A stretch of DNA of 64,000 nucleotides from Coenobita brevimanus (Eukaryota; Arthropoda; Malacostraca; Decapoda; Coenobitidae), in contig CM064632.1 in NCBI GenBank assembly GCA_032717465.1, forward strand, positions 29,103,237 to 29,167,236, written 5' to 3'. The translations under genes were made by a program, and so were the position numbers. Positions 45,922 to 59,203 of the stretch are shown piece after piece (position 1 is the first letter of the stretch; every line of letters begins with the position of its first letter). The notes beneath the pieces were generated by a model, which was not told where the DNA came from, ran no database searches, and saw nothing but the letters and a program-made list of their open reading frames with translations.

Positions 45922-46188
45922 CAGGGGCGCACCCAGGGGAGGGGCCGGGCCCCCTCCCTTAGCTCCCTCTTCTGGGAGTCCTTTAAAAATTTACCGGTAT
46001 AAATATTTATTTCGGATAACAGCCAAAACATGACAAACTGGCAAGCACAAACAAAGAGTAACACATGAGCCATGAGCCAGCAGCTCTCTGACTCTAACCA
46101 GCATATGACCTTCCAGTAATTATCGGAATTACCTGACCTCACCTCACTACGTCCCACCCTCCTTAGAAAATTCCTGGGTGCGCCCCTG
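45922..46188. mobile_element. hAT-type non-autonomous element (copy B)
   Basis: Counterpart of 14645-14902. Inverted termini are slightly longer here (CAGGGGCGCACCCAGG and CCTGGGTGCGCCCCTG). The left target duplication contains one extra base (CACGCTCGT against CACGTCGT), an indel typical of this end of the contig. Confidence 0.85.
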
Positions 46189-46362
46189 CACGTCGTACGT
46201 TGCAGCAAGATCGGAGTGCGGTGAGGGGGAGATGAAATTATGATCCCTTTACCGGAAGACTCTTATCATGGTCAGTCCGTGTGTGCGTGTGTCTTGGGGT
46301 TGGGGCCGGACTCACTGGCTTTAACAACCCGTTCCCTGAGACATGTGGTGTACTGTACAATT

Positions 46363-46450
46363 ACATGTCGCCACTCTGGCGCTAACACCCACCGTCCATA
46401 TTGAATACATGCTAGGGGCTGTCTCATACAGGAATGGTGTACTGGTTTGG
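46363..46450 (+). repeat. Family D dispersed repeat (copy B of 15068-15155)
   Basis: Same block, with an extra G after CATGCTAG and the upstream palindrome altered by two bases. Confidence 0.6.
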
Positions 46451-47476
46451 TCTGGGTTGGTATCCCTAACACCTTCCTGATCCATGTCCATGGGAACTCT
46501 TGTTACTTTCAGGGCTCGTCTGCGTCTCGGTCTCCAGAAATGCAGCTGCTTGCACTGTTCATAGGGCGGTCAAGCTTGTAAATATCTTGCTGGAGTTTGT
46601 TTGGGGCTCGGATGATTTGGTGGTGTTATTCTTCCTCTTGTTTTTCCTGGTCTTGATTGTCGCAGGAGCTGGGTCCCAATGAAAATGTGAAGGATAACAA
46701 TGGATGGCAGCTTGCTGTCTTCAAAGATCATTGGTAGAACGGCGAAGCAGGGCCTTCTAGTTGTCTCTACACAATGCCTCGAGCGGTGTGCACGCACACA
46801 AGGGATATGACAGTGCTTGACATTAGCAGCTCTCCTGCAATGGGTCTGGATTTGATGTACCCAGCTCAAGCGTTGCTTTCGAGCATGGCGCAATGAGCCT
46901 CTTACAACGCTTATGCTTTAAGACCCCTGTCAATGTTAATAGCATCAAACTTCCATCTCAATGGCATCTAATGATTGTTATAGGCGCCGAGAGGACTGGC
47001 CTTTGCTGGTGCAAACCCTTCGGTGAACAAAAATATCAGCACCAGTGCTATGGCAGACGACAATGACATGACCAAGTTTGCAATCGAATCACCTCAGGAC
47101 ACCGTGATCGGGATGGCAAATCTCTTGTACCATTAGTTGCTTCTGGTGGAGCAGGTAAAGACCTACAGGACAGGGACAGAAGCTGCGAGTAGTTGTGTGC
47201 GGTGCGAGAGGAGTGGCGAACAAGTGTGTGTGTTCAGTAGTTCCCGAAATCATGTATGCGGTGAGAGTGTACATGAAGGTTGTATCTGACCTCTCTTGTT
47301 TTAAAAGACTGTCCTCAATTGGGAAAAAAATCGCATGGAGAAAGCAAGACTTAAAAAAAAAAAAAAAAACATGTCCTGAAGAGGTCAAACGACAGTCATT
47401 TCCTCTGGCTGACGTAGACGATTTTCCTCACCTCTGGGAAAAACTTCCCTTTCCTGCAAGTGTTAATTGTATATAG

Positions 47477-47590
47477 TCGCGGTGGTCTGGTGGGAGTTAG
47501 AGTGCACGCTGTCCAGTTTGGTCCAGCGTTAGATTCTAAAGAGGTACTGGTTGATGTCAAGAAGGGCATCCAGCACCATATACTGTATAT
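47477..47590 (+). mobile_element. Possible tRNA-derived SINE fragment (copy B)
   Basis: Counterpart of 16149-16270, with small indels in the A-box region. Confidence 0.35.
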
Positions 47591-48240
47591 AAACTCTCAT
47601 AAACTAAATTTGTGAATAATACTGTGTGTTCATACTCATGTCTTTACTCATACAACTACCAACCTGCTGTCAAAAAATGAAAGTTCCGAGAAAAAACTAT
47701 AATTATTACAGCGGCATCCAGCAAACAGTCAGGATCCATTACAATTACGATCACCAGTCAAAAAATAGTCAAGGCTTCAAAGGATGTTCTCTAAACATGG
47801 ACATCGCCAAACACGCTTACCAAGATGTGGCCGCAAGAAGTGGATTAGCGAAATAGGATAATGACAAAGGCCTTACCCAGTCAATTTGGTGATACTTTTG
47901 CTATATTATCCTCGCTACCTTCTGAGACTTCATTATGCTTAGAAGACAAATTTGAACAGCTTGAGTGCAGCCATCTTTAACCCCTTCACTACAGGGGTGC
48001 ACCTCGAAACTGGGTTAAATCATCTATATTGCATTTATTTTCACCTGGCAACGATCTCTTTACTTTTTTCTTTTTGGCTCGCTTGATGGTGAAGTGTAGT
48101 CCGAGTGAAGGCATGATTTGACTTAGTAACCAAGGAGACTGATTTCTACCAAATGACCAAGGCTTATGAGTTTCTTGCAACCAGGACTTAGTAATCCAAG
48201 GTGTGCGAGGGACACAGGTCCTCAGATTAAAACAAAGGCT

Positions 48241-48455
48241 GGGTATTCTGAATCCGGTAAAGAAAGCTCCCTAACAACCTCTCCTAAGCGATTTACGTTT
48301 GGGTATGGATGATCAATACCATTTTGTACGTTATTTATGCAGAATATGGTGATACTAGAAGGATTTATGTAACTCAGGGGAGGACAGTGGAGGTACTAAA
48401 AAACAAAAAAATTGCTTAGGAAAAGGTGGTAGGGAGCTTCCTCAATCGTCGTGAA
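48241..48455. mobile_element. Fold-back MITE-like element (family F), copy B of 16904-17126
   Basis: Both arms and the interior are conserved. The poly-A-rich spacer before the right arm is shorter. Confidence 0.7.
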
Positions 48456-49105
48456 AAGCGGGCCAAAGTGACAACAGCAGAAGTAAGGTTAAACTCAGAA
48501 GGACATCATCCGCATTCCAAGTGTTACTATAATTCAATATTCGTGAAAAATGAAATGAAGTGAAAGGCAACACCAGGCACAGTTAAGGCAAGAAATATCA
48601 CTGCTCGGCGTCACAGGCCCACGACTGAACAAGAAACACTAAAGCAGCAAACAGCAGCAACAGGGACGTAGCTACACTTTAACCTCCACCAATTAACCTG
48701 ATAAACACTGAAACACTTAGAAACACCCGATATGTACTCACTTTTGAAGAGACGTTAGGCAGATACGCGGTACAATCGACATCAATAGTCCTGTCGCGTC
48801 CTCTGCCTCTCTCTCTCCACTAACTTAGAGAATCGGTGTGGTGGACCTGCAGTAAACGATGCTTATGACATTGATCTGACACCAAATGAAGTCATCAGTG
48901 TCACGTGCTGCGGATTCACCAACACTGATTTTCAAAGCTACATGGCTTAAGAAGCACAGGACAGACGACAGGACTTTTGATGCAGACTCTACATGAAGTT
49001 ACCCTGGTAGGCTCATACTGACTCACTCTTTCCTGAATAAAATTGTTTGCGTTAGATGGAAGATAGAGGTACGAGTTACTACCACTTCTGACTACGAGGT
49101 TTGTA

Positions 49106-49450
49106 TGACTATTACCTGAATAAAATCTGCTGTCATTACCTTCCGGAATACCTGCATGAGCTATTACCTGAATAAAATCTGCTGTCATTATCCTGGAATA
49201 CCACTGCATGGACTATTACCTGAATAAAATCTGCTGTCATTACCTGGAATACCTGCATGACTATTACCTGAATAAAAAATCTGCTGTCATTACCTGGAAT
49301 ACCTGCATGACTATTACCTGAATAAAATCTGCTGTCATTACCTGGAATACCTGCATGACTATTACCTGAATAAAATCTCCTGTCATTACCTGGGATACCT
49401 GCATGACTATTACCTGACTAAAATCTGCTGTCATTACCTGGAATACCTGC
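49106..49450 (+). repeat. 48-base minisatellite, 7 units (copy B)
   Basis: Seven units in the same order of variants as 17752-18087. Units 1-4 carry scattered one- to three-base insertions (for example CCTTCCGGAATACC), which break the frame that is open in copy A. Units 5-7 are identical in type. Confidence 0.9.
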
Positions 49451-49664
49451 GCCGACCATTAAGTGGGATAACTGAAGTGAGGGGAAATATGGAGAATTAC
49501 TGCCCTTTTACTGGAACAAACTTCAGGTATACACGTATCAGATAACCTACAATAGAAAAATCATAAAAACATAGATTTATTTGTGCATGGGGAACAATGG
49601 AATAAGAAACACAAGAATAAAGTGAAAACGTAAGAAAAATTAAGGAAGTAAAGAATGTCTCGTG

Positions 49665-49683
49665 AGAGAGAGAGAGTGAGAGA

Positions 49684-49717
<34 letters not shown>

Positions 49718-49748
49718 CAGACAGACAGACAGACAGAGGGGGGGGGGA
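49665..49748. repeat. (GA)n(GACA)n microsatellite (copy B)
   Basis: Much shorter than its counterpart at 18300-18436, as expected between alleles or between consensus sequences of a long repeat. Confidence 0.9.
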
Positions 49749-50075
49749 ATCCTTTCCATCATTTGTCAGGGGGAGGTACAACGAACAAATGCTAATGAGG
49801 AAGAGGAGGAGGAGGAGCAGGAGGAGGAGGAAGGGTCGAGAAGGTGAACAGAGAGCATGAACAAAAATATGGAAAAAAGAAAAAAAAAAATGGAAGCACA
49901 GAGCAGAGTGAGGGAGAAGAGAAGAGGTGAGACGGCTGCCAGAGAACAGAGAGGAAAGAAAGAAGAGGGAAAGAAAATACAGATGTTTGTTACTTGTGGT
50001 CGGTGGACGAGGAAGAGAAAATGAAGATCAAGTGGCAGCAAAATACAACACAGGTAAAGGGTTGGGGGCTCATCT

Positions 50076-50975
50076 ATGTATCTACCGATCTACTGTAAAA
50101 CACTTTAATCCCGTAAGAGGTGGCCACAAACAATTCTCCTCCATGTCGCCTGTCCCCTGCCATTTCGCTGCCCTCCCCCAGCTTACGCCCTCGTCTCATA
50201 TACCTCTCTACTCCACCCCTCCATCTCATCCTCGGTCTCCCCCTCTCTCCCCCTCTAACTCACTCAGATACACTCTCTTCGTTTGTCTCACTCTCCATTC
50301 TCTCCACATGGCCAAACCACTTCAATGTATTTCTCCTAACGCTTTATATCACATCCACATCCACACCACAACGATCATTCACTTCCTCATTTGTCAGTCT
50401 GTCTCTCCTTGTAACTCGATATGTTCATCTCAGATAACTCATTTCCACTGCTCTCACTCTTGACTTGTGTCCATCCAACAAGGTCCATGCTTCACTTCTT
50501 TATATTAGAGTTGGCATCACAATACTGTCATGCAACGACTTTTTAAATGTCATGCTCACTTCCATATTTATCACTGCTTATAATGAACCAGCAACCTTTC
50601 TCCCCTGTTGTACCCCTTCAAGCACTTCATCCTCCAAATTTCCTTCCTTACTCTTACTCATCTTACTTACTCTCTTACTCATCACACTACTCAAGTACTT
50701 AAATGTACTCGCATTTTCCATTTCCTCACTATCTTGCCTCACAGTGCATTCAGTGACTTCATTTTTGTCTAAGATCACAGCTATTCTCTTCTCTACATTC
50801 ACCTGTAGACTCCGTTTCTTACATACTTTCCCAAACTCATTCACCAAGCCTTGTATAACTGAGCGTGTGGTGGGTAATTTACCCACTATCTTAACATAAA
50901 AGGCCATTGCATTATCCAGATTGCCACAGTTTCCCGCCCAAAGTGTCACTCCACGTGCTCATTTTACCTACCAAT
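50076..50975 (-). pseudogene. LINE reverse-transcriptase C-terminal fragment (copy B)
   Basis: Counterpart of 18775-19670. One frame (50949-50578) stays open longer than in copy A and shows VNEFGKVCKKRSLQVNVEKR, ECTVRQDSEEMENASTFKYL and EDEVLEGVQQGRKVAGSL in order, the typical post-catalytic RT region. Several substitutions at 50840-50975 distinguish it from copy A. Confidence 0.75.
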
Positions 50976-50989
50976 CCACAAAGGGTGGA

Positions 50990-51100
50990 TGGACACCTAA
51001 TTCGAGTGGGCTGAACTGCCCGTAACAAGATTCGCACCCCGGCACTATCGAGCAGGCATTTTTGTAGCCTGCAACACTAACTACTCGAGAGATGGAGAAG
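50990..51100 (-). mobile_element. tRNA-like SINE fragment (copy B)
   Basis: Counterpart of 19690-19800, with substitutions around the spacer (GTAGCCTGCAACAC against GTGGCCGGCAACAC on +). Confidence 0.35.
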
Positions 51101-51284
51101 AGATAGATGGCAGTAACTAATAGCATAAACAAAGAAAGCAGAAGATAGGAAAAATGGCGAAAAAGAGAAAGAGTAAAGACGGACTCATTAACGCAGTGGT
51201 GGTCACACCATTTGTCAGGGGTCGGGGTGATGAAGGTGGCACAATGAACAAATGCTAATGAGGAGGAAGAGGAAGAGTTCTGGG

Positions 51285-51290
<6 letters not shown>

Positions 51291-51329
<39 letters not shown>
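51291..51329. repeat. (GA)n microsatellite (copy B)
   Basis: About 20 GA units, counterpart of 19988-20026. Confidence 0.9.
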
Positions 51330-51332
<3 letters not shown>

Positions 51333-51341
51333 AGAAATAGT

Positions 51342-51552
51342 ATTTTTTTTTTTTATGCTACTAAGAAGGAATCAAAGGCCACAAGCCCGCAATAACTGTT
51401 CCTTCCAAGAGAAAAACAAAGTACCGTACAAGAGAGAGCCAAATTCAAGATCCGATCATTTCGAGATGCCTGGACACACTGCGTTTGAAAGACTGGAGAT
51501 CATAGCTAGCAGGAAATACAGACAGAGGGAGACAGTCCCAGAGATGACCTGT
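51342..51552 (-). mobile_element. LINE 3' end downstream of nested element (copy B)
   Basis: Same as 20041-20249, with a T-run tail of slightly different length. The target-duplication base set CTGT is at 51549-51552. Confidence 0.8.
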
Positions 51553-51792
51553 TGTAACTTGCAATACTTTGGTGATAGAAACTCCATGTACAAACAGCTA
51601 GATAAGGAGTTTATTACAAGCTCACAGTAAAATAGTCTGCCCGTCTGGGCTGCCTGCTATCAACTGATGCAATAACGCCGTCTTCAGGCGTGGGAAAGCG
51701 TGCTGACCTAGCAAGTTTAGTGGGGGCATGTATGCATTCAGGGGGGGAGGGACATATATACATCGGGGGTAGACATATTGTGGAGGGGTACA
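51553..51792 (-). repeat. 3' LTR of nested element (copy B)
   Basis: 240 bases, one G shorter than copy A in the GGAGGGG run near its minus-strand start. Otherwise the same termini and polyadenylation signal. Confidence 0.85.
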
Positions 51793-52214
51793 CTACTTCC
51801 CCGGGTAGCTGAGACGGTGGCTCCCAACACCGGGAGTTAAATGGTGTTTGAGTATAGTAGGAAGGCAGGACCGGGAGGTTTGTACAAGGGAGAAGTATGA
51901 TACAGGGGCAGTAGGGGAGACATGGCCATGTTGAGGGGAGGGAATGAGAAGGATATATACATATAAGATATACAAGGATTAAGTCATAATGGGAATTACA
52001 CAATAATAGTTTGATACATGATAAACAAGGAGTAGATATGAGAGTTCTATTGTTGTTCTTCCTTCATTTTTTTTTTTTTTTGTGTGTTTTCTGTAGGATA
52101 CACTGGCACTCAGTAATGCATTAAAGAAATACCATCATTTTCTAGTAGAGCAGAGTTCTGTTCACAGGTCGGTTAATTGTCAGATGGCATTGGTAGTCAC
52201 TGAATGTGAGGGCA

Positions 52215-53930
52215 CTAAGTACGGGGAGTTTCTACGTCGTGTGTAGGGCGTACTATGCCTGTAGCGACTCTGATTTCCTGGAGTCGACGTTTCACTTTTC
52301 TGACACAACAATGCACTGCACAGATGATGAGTAGAAAACCTATGAAAGCGATAACCACAAGGGGAAACACAACTGTTGGATGAACCCATGAACGGCTGAA
52401 GGCCAGAGAAAATTGATCCATAATGAAATCACTGTCATTGAGGAAGGTGAGCATGCGCAAGTTAGGGAGGTGATGGTAATGTTGGCAGATGGTAGGGTTG
52501 AAGGCATGTCAAGTGGTTGAAAGATGTCATAGGAGTGTTTACGAACAGCTTGGTGATAGCGAGTGGCGTAAGTGATGATGGACTCTGATTTGACGGTACA
52601 ATAGTCAGGTGCTTTGTAGAGACCACTAGCGGGGACAGATCAAACAGAAGAACCAGGACACATGATTGTGACAGAGATGGGAACAGCAAAGAAGAAGTAC
52701 TGGACATGGTTGAGGTGAGCATGGTGGACCGGGAGGTCAGGAGCTGGGACAAAAGAACAGGCCGAGTAGATGGAATGGTTGCGAACTAAAGCAGACTCAC
52801 AGGGTGTAGCACTGCTAGGGAAGATAGCGAAAAGGTGGGCAGCACAGAGACGAGAGGTCGGAGTAAGGGAGGAACATTGTTGGAGGTCTGTTGAAGAAAG
52901 GAAGGCAACGGAAAGATGATCATGGGAGAGGAGGAAACATTCTGAAGGAACAGATACCTGTAACAAGGAGTTGTTGAGGCGGAAAGGGAAGGGAATGATG
53001 TGGAAAAGGTTAAAGGTTATGGCAGAAAGGAGAGGAATATGGACGACGACGTATGTGGTGAGAAGAGTGGCTTCAAGAACAGGATAATAATAGTCAAGGG
53101 AGGAGTAAGGGAGGACTGGGGAGAGACCGATAGTGGAGTGAGCCCATTCCAGGACAGAACGGAGAGCTGAGACAGGTACTAAGTCGGCAGTGACACGTCC
53201 ATTGATAGCATCGACCAGGATACGAACCAAGTCAGAGACTTCAGACAAGAGAGAGTCAATGGCTAGTTGGAGATTATCCATGTTGAGTTTGAGGTAGAAG
53301 AACTGAGAGACAACGTTGAGATCTGAAAGGTGGCGTTGTAAGATATCGGTGAAATTGTTTAGAGTGGACGTGACTTCATTGAGTTGGGTTGTGAGCTTCT
53401 GTAACATAGTGTGTTGGATTTTAATGACTCGGCGTTGTGATTCTAGGGCTGAAGCTAAATGAGTGAGATCAGATTTGAAGCCCGAAATGTCACGGGCTGT
53501 AGCAACGCCAAACAAGCCAATCAGAATCTCACCGCTGAAGTCGAAGAGACCTCGTTTCACACGAGAACGACCCACGGGTGTCTGACTGGAAAATGTGTCA
53601 TTGAGCTCAGTGAATCTGTTACTTATGTATTGCAATTGCAAGGAGAGTGGGAGGAAAAGGTTATAGAAGATACTCATTCGGGTTGTGTGTCCCCATGAGG
53701 GCCGTGAGACGGTTCCTGATTCCGCGAGGAGCTGGTGCGCGTAGGCAGGTAGGGCAATGGCTACGTCCGCTGGCCAGGGGCGCAAGATTGTAGCGCAAAG
53801 AGGCTACGTCTTCGATAAGCATTACCTCGCCTCCCGAGCCGACCAAGGCCCCGGGACGTACTCCACCATCATCCTGACCTGACCCAGACCCCACGAGGGT
53901 CAGCACTGCCAGCAGGGGAGATCGCTAACA
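52215..53930 (-). pseudogene. env: F-protein-like envelope gene (copy B)
   Basis: Counterpart of 20912-22622. The furin-type RSRVKR site, fusion-peptide-like segment, helical region and C-terminal anchor are all recognisable. A 381-codon frame (53785-52640) covers more of the ectodomain than in copy A because an extra base near copy A position 21857 is absent. It ends at the same TGA (52640-52642) found in copy A. Extra small indels near 53670-53770 and 53917 disconnect the signal-peptide part. One residue in the segment after the cleavage site differs (GGE against SGE). Non-functional as assembled. Confidence 0.75.
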
Positions 53931-53956
53931 TCGTACCTAGAAAATCAGGGGTGGAC

Positions 53957-56900
53957 TTAATGGGGGAGGTCGTGAAGAGGTTGATGGGCAGAGCACAGTT
54001 TGGACCGATACTGATTGATTGATGAATGAGCAGGTGGAGGTGGAGAGGAAGGAGACTGAGGGATAGGTGGAGACAAGGGAGACTGAGGGATGGGAGGAGG
54101 GGAAGAGGGGGCAGGAGGTTGTGTAAGTGACTCTTCCAACACGAGGCCACGGGGTGCTCGCTTTAAGTCATCGACGTGGACCCATCTGGTGTCCCTAGTG
54201 GACAGGTCCTGGAGGTGAAATTTGTTGCCTTGTTGAGTGAGGACGCGGTGGGGCCCTGTAAATTTGTCATCCAACTTTGAGGAACAGCGTATGGGAATGA
54301 GCAAAGACAAGATCGCCTACCATTGATAGTGATAGGAGAGGCGGACTTATGTTGGCGCTGCAGCATGTCCTCCTGAGAGGAAGCCAAAGTGGATTGGACA
54401 TACTGGTGGATTGTCTGGAAGATGGCCAATTTTAGTTTAACATAATCATCCATGTTGTAGATGGGTTCTGGCTTTGAGGATAAGAGAGAGTATGGGAGGT
54501 CCTTGTCAAAACCAAAGAGGACGAAGAAGGGAGATTCAGCAATGGATGCATTGATGGAGCTATTGATCAAGGACGCCACTTGGGGAATCCAGTCATCCCA
54601 GGACGAACTATAGGAGCCTAGATGTCTGAGGCACTCTAAGATTTTTCGGTTGTGGCGTTCAACAAGGCCACTGGAAGCCGGATGGTTAGGCACGACATTG
54701 CACTTACTGATATGAAAGCGGCGACAGATCTCATCTAGAAGGCTATTGTTGAACTCTGTACCGTTGTCAGTAAGAATGGTATGAGGGGTACTGAACGGGC
54801 AAATTACGTGATCTACAAAGGCACATGCAACGCTCTTCGCGTCTTGTCGGAGAGGGGTACGAGGACACAGTAGCGGGAGAAGTGGTCAACCGCTACGAAC
54901 AAGTACTCAGCGCCAGATTCTGTGAGAGGGAGTTTTAAGAGATCGATTGAGACAGTTTCCCATGGTCGTGACGGGATTGGGTATTGTAAGAGAGGTGCTG
55001 GTAAGCCGGTTGATCCTTTGTGGCAGTGGCAGGAGAGGCAAGAGTCACAGTGGGCATTGATATCGCGGCGCATGGTTGGCCAATAGTATTTGAGACGTGC
55101 TTGGCGCAAGCATCGGTCTTTACCTGGGTGGGAAGCTTGAGGAGTATTATGAACAATATGAAGAACCTTTGGTATCAGGGCAGTGGGGACAACAAGTTGG
55201 CGTACTTCGCGATTGGGCATATCTTTGCCTGTTAGCAGTGTTTTCCTGTACAAGAGATCATCATCTAGCATGAACTCATCTAGTGATACTGGCAGAGTAG
55301 GTAAGGTCGAGGCATCGCCAGATTCTAGGAAATAAATGACTTTGGACCACATGGGGTCTTGGCGCTGAAAGTTTCGAACAACTTCTGACGTTAGTGTAGT
55401 GTTTTCAGTTACTTCAGGCTGCAGTGATGTTATAGCTGCTGCTACGTGACGTGAGTGCGTCTGCAACTACATTCAACTTGCCTGGTACATATTGAAAAGT
55501 GGGATTAAAGTCCTGGATGATGACAGACCATCTAGGTAACCTACCTGTTAGGTTGCGGTTCTTGAACAAATCACATAGTGGAAGGTGGTCTGTTTGGATA
55601 TGCACTGGATAACCACAGACTATATCTCTGAAATGTTTCAAGGACCAGACTACCGCTAGCACTTCGAGATCTGTGACACTGTAGTTACGTTCAGCGGTTG
55701 TAAGGGTGCGACTAGCATACACTATTACACGCTTCCTTGATGTTTCATCGAGTTGCATCAAAATGGCACCTGAGGCGTCTGTGCAGAGAAGGAAGGGTGT
55801 GGTATAATCAGGGAACGCTAGAACAGGGGCATTTACAAGAGGCTGTCTTTAGCTTTTTGGAAGGCCTGTGACTGGTCGTTAGCCCAAACAAAGGGCACAT
55901 TCTGCTTGAGTAAGTGGGTCAGAGGAGCGGCAATCTTTGCATAATCCCGTATGAAGCGACGATAATAGCCACTGAGGCCCAGGAAACTTCGTACAGCTTC
56001 GGTAGTGGTAGGTTCTGGGAAGTTAATAATCGCCTTAGTTTTATCCTCATTAGTATGAATGCCTTGTGCATCTACGACATGGCCTAGGAATTTGATTTTC
56101 TTTCGCAGGAAGTCACATTTACTGAGATTGATTTTCAGGCCTGTGATCTGGAGGCGTTCAAAGACTTGCTGGAGTTTGATAAAATGATCAGGGATGGATC
56201 TACTCACAACAATGATATCATCTAGGTAAGCAAAAAGAGTGTCCCATCATACCGCTGAAGACTGAATGGATAAGTCGCATGAACACGGAAGGAGCATTTC
56301 TCAGACCAAAAGGGAGTCTCTTAAACTGAAAATGTCCGGAAGGGGTGCTAAAGGCTGTAACTGGGCGAGAGGACTCTTCCATTTCGACCTGCCAGTACCC
56401 GCTGAGGAGGTCTAAAGATGAAAAGACTACGTTATTTTCACCAAGGGATTCTAGCAAATCAGTGAGGACGGAGTAACGGGAAACGGTCTGGAACGGTGAC
56501 AGAATTGACCTTACGATAGTAGACTACTGGTCTAAAGTTGCCGTCCTTCTTTGGTACTAAGAAAAGTGGGCTATTCCATGGACTGACGGAGGGTTCAATA
56601 ATGTCTTGGTCTACCATGTTCTGTACCATTTGATCTGTCTGCTTTCTCTGGCTGTGAGGAAATCGATACGCTGGTATGTAAATCGGCTGAGTTCCTGGTA
56701 GTAGTTCAATCGTATGTTTGACAAGGTCTGTTCTACCCATCGGTTCACCGGGTAAGGCAACCACGTTTCTGTACGAGGTCAGAAGGTCGAGGAGTTGAGG
56801 CGTATTTTCTGGGAAATCTGTGCAAGTGAGATGTGAGAGCATATCGGGTGAATATGTCGGCGCAGATCCCATAGAGTTAATAGTACATACACTGATTGGC

Positions 56901-57027
56901 GTACTATCATCAGTCTGAATAGTAGGAATTGAGGAATCCTGGCACACCTTTATGGCCGCTGGGTATACTAGGAAGTCTCTAATCTTTACACCACTTTTAA
57001 GTTGTAGTGGAGCATTTGTGACATTGA
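53957..57027 (-). pseudogene. pol: Ty3/gypsy pol (copy B)
   Basis: Counterpart of 22647-25716 with the same domain order: RT, RNase H, integrase zinc and core domains, GPY/F-like module and Pro-rich tail. Besides the frameshift near 54813-54850 shared with copy A, it has private indels near 54290-54320, 55450, 55840-55855, 56235 and 56470, which split it into six or more frames. These positions are uninterrupted in copy A. The YLDD region lies at one such break (about 56220-56235). Confidence 0.85.
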
Positions 57028-57076
57028 GAGGGGGACATATATACACTGGGGGTAGACATATTGTGGAGGGGGTACA
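57028..57076 (-). repeat. Truncated 5' LTR (copy B)
   Basis: Identical in structure to 25717-25765. The same junction to pol shows that the truncation predates the split of the two copies. Target-duplication CTGT at 57077-57080. Confidence 0.85.
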
Positions 57077-58552
57077 CTGTTGCATAAATGAAGGACGGGG
57101 AGTAACAGTTAACTCTTGCATTAGAGAGTTGGACAGAAAAGGGACGAGAGTTTGCTGCTAGACGGTGCTACGCGCCCGTCGTAGAGGTGAAGGGATGCAA
57201 GCAGGCAATTCAGAGGAGCAGTGACCATTGAAGTGGCGATAGAAAAGAGATAAAGATGCAACAGTGCGGCAAAGAGACAGAGGTTGAAGGGAGCCAGTAA
57301 GAGGAGGAGAGTTAATGAGACGAAAAGCCTTTGACTCCACCCTATTGAGAAGAGCTGTATGTGGAGAGCCTCCACACATGAGAGTTGTACTCTATACAGG
57401 GGCGGATAAAACCCGTGTATAGAGCCAACAATTGTGCTGGGGTAAAGAAGGAACGGAGTCGGCTTAGCACATCCAATCTCTTGGAAGCAGACTTCACAAG
57501 AGACGCAATAATTCTAAGATAAGTCCCGAGTGAATGAAACCCCAAGCAAGTTCATTGATGATGCAGGGTTATGCTGGGTATTATGAAATATTAGTGGGTA
57601 CACCTGTGGAAGATTTTGTCGGGTTGATAGGTGTAAGAACTGAGTTTTGATGCATTAAAAACAACAAGATTACTTTTTACCCCAGTCAGAGATACAAGCC
57701 AAGTCAGACATTAGGTGTGCCATAGCCTCATCCCTTGTCTGCTGAAGTAACTGCTGAGATGGACGTTGCGGGAACCGAATGGAAAGGTGAAGGGTGGAAT
57801 CATCAGCGTACGAGTGGATAGGGTTAGACGTACAGCTTAGAAGGTCACTGATGAATAAATGGAAGAGAGTTGGTGATAGGACAGAGCCCTGAAGAACACC
57901 ACTGTTGATATATCTAGGAAAAAAACGATGGCCGTCTACAACAGCGGCTATAGAACGACCAGAAAGGAAGCTATAGACGAAGGCACACACAGAAGGACAG
58001 AAACCGTAAGAGGGCAGTTTGGAAATTAAAGAATTATGTCAGACTCGATCGAAAGCCTTTGAGATGTCAAATGCAATGGCAAAGCTTTCGCCAGTGTCCC
58101 GAAAGGAGGATGACCAGGAGTCTGAAAGGTAGGTGAGAAGATCGCCAGTGGAGCGTCCCGGACGGAACCCATACTGTCGATCAGAAAGAAGGTTGTAATA
58201 GGAAAGATGCTTTAAAATTTTTCTATTAAGAATTGACTCGAAAACTTTTGACATACAGGATGTTAAAGCAATTGGAGGATAGTTAGAGGGTTGGGAATGG
58301 TCACCTTTCTTTGGGACTGGCTGAATGACAGCAAACTTCCAGCAAGAAGGAAAAGTACAAGTTGATAGACAAAGGCGAAAGAGTTTACCTAGGCAGGGTG
58401 TAAGCACAGAAGCACAGTTCTTGAGGACAACAGGAGGGACTTCATCAGGCCCATATGCCTTGTTAGTACTGAGCCCTGTGATGGCAGTAGTGAACGAATG
58501 ATGATAATCAGAGATCGGGAAAATATGTGAAGCACATGAAAATATTTTTCAC
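57077..58552 (-). pseudogene. LINE reverse transcriptase, 5'-truncated (copy B)
   Basis: Counterpart of 25766-27240: motif A FDISKAFD with the same following TGA, motif B GVLQGSVLSPTLF, YADD and the C-terminal region. One additional frameshift lies near 57660-57675, where a T run is one base longer than in copy A. Confidence 0.85.
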
Positions 58553-59126
58553 ATATAACAGTGATTTTTGAAAAAAAAAAAAAAAATACATTACGATTTC
58601 TGCTAGAGATGTGCAATACCTAAAATGACCTAAATAACAATTTTATCCGATCTCTGGTGTTGACTGACAGAATCCAGCGTCTTACAGAAGAAAATCTGAA
58701 CAAAATCATGGTTACAAACTGCTTTTACAATGGCTCAGCAGTCTGAGCTATAATACGAGTATATTCTATAGTACTATGTTTCGTATACAGGTCTGTAGCC
58801 AGAATTTCATTTCAGGGGGAATCGTTAGCTAATTCAATAAGTTAAGCATATGTTTCTTTCCATTTTTTCATTTTCTTAGTTATATGTACCATATTTCAGT
58901 TTATGGCTTGCTGATAGTATAGTGATCAACTGATCATTCAGTATCGGTATTATATAAGGCTACTGTTTAGATATGTAAATAGATTTCAAGGGGGAATCCG
59001 CCCTTGACCCCCCTGGGTGCAGGATTGGTTGTGTATCATTTCTGATTTAGTTTTCCTGAATTTTTCACGAAAATAAAACACCGATTAAAACCACATACTT
59101 TAGTTCCATCACATGTTTTGGTGAAA

Positions 59127-59130
<4 letters not shown>

Positions 59131-59200
<70 letters not shown>
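59131..59200. repeat. (CA)n microsatellite (copy B)
   Basis: About 35 CA units, counterpart of 27818-27890. The purine-rich tract of 27925-28430 follows at about 59238-59742. Confidence 0.95.
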
Positions 59201-59203
<3 letters not shown>

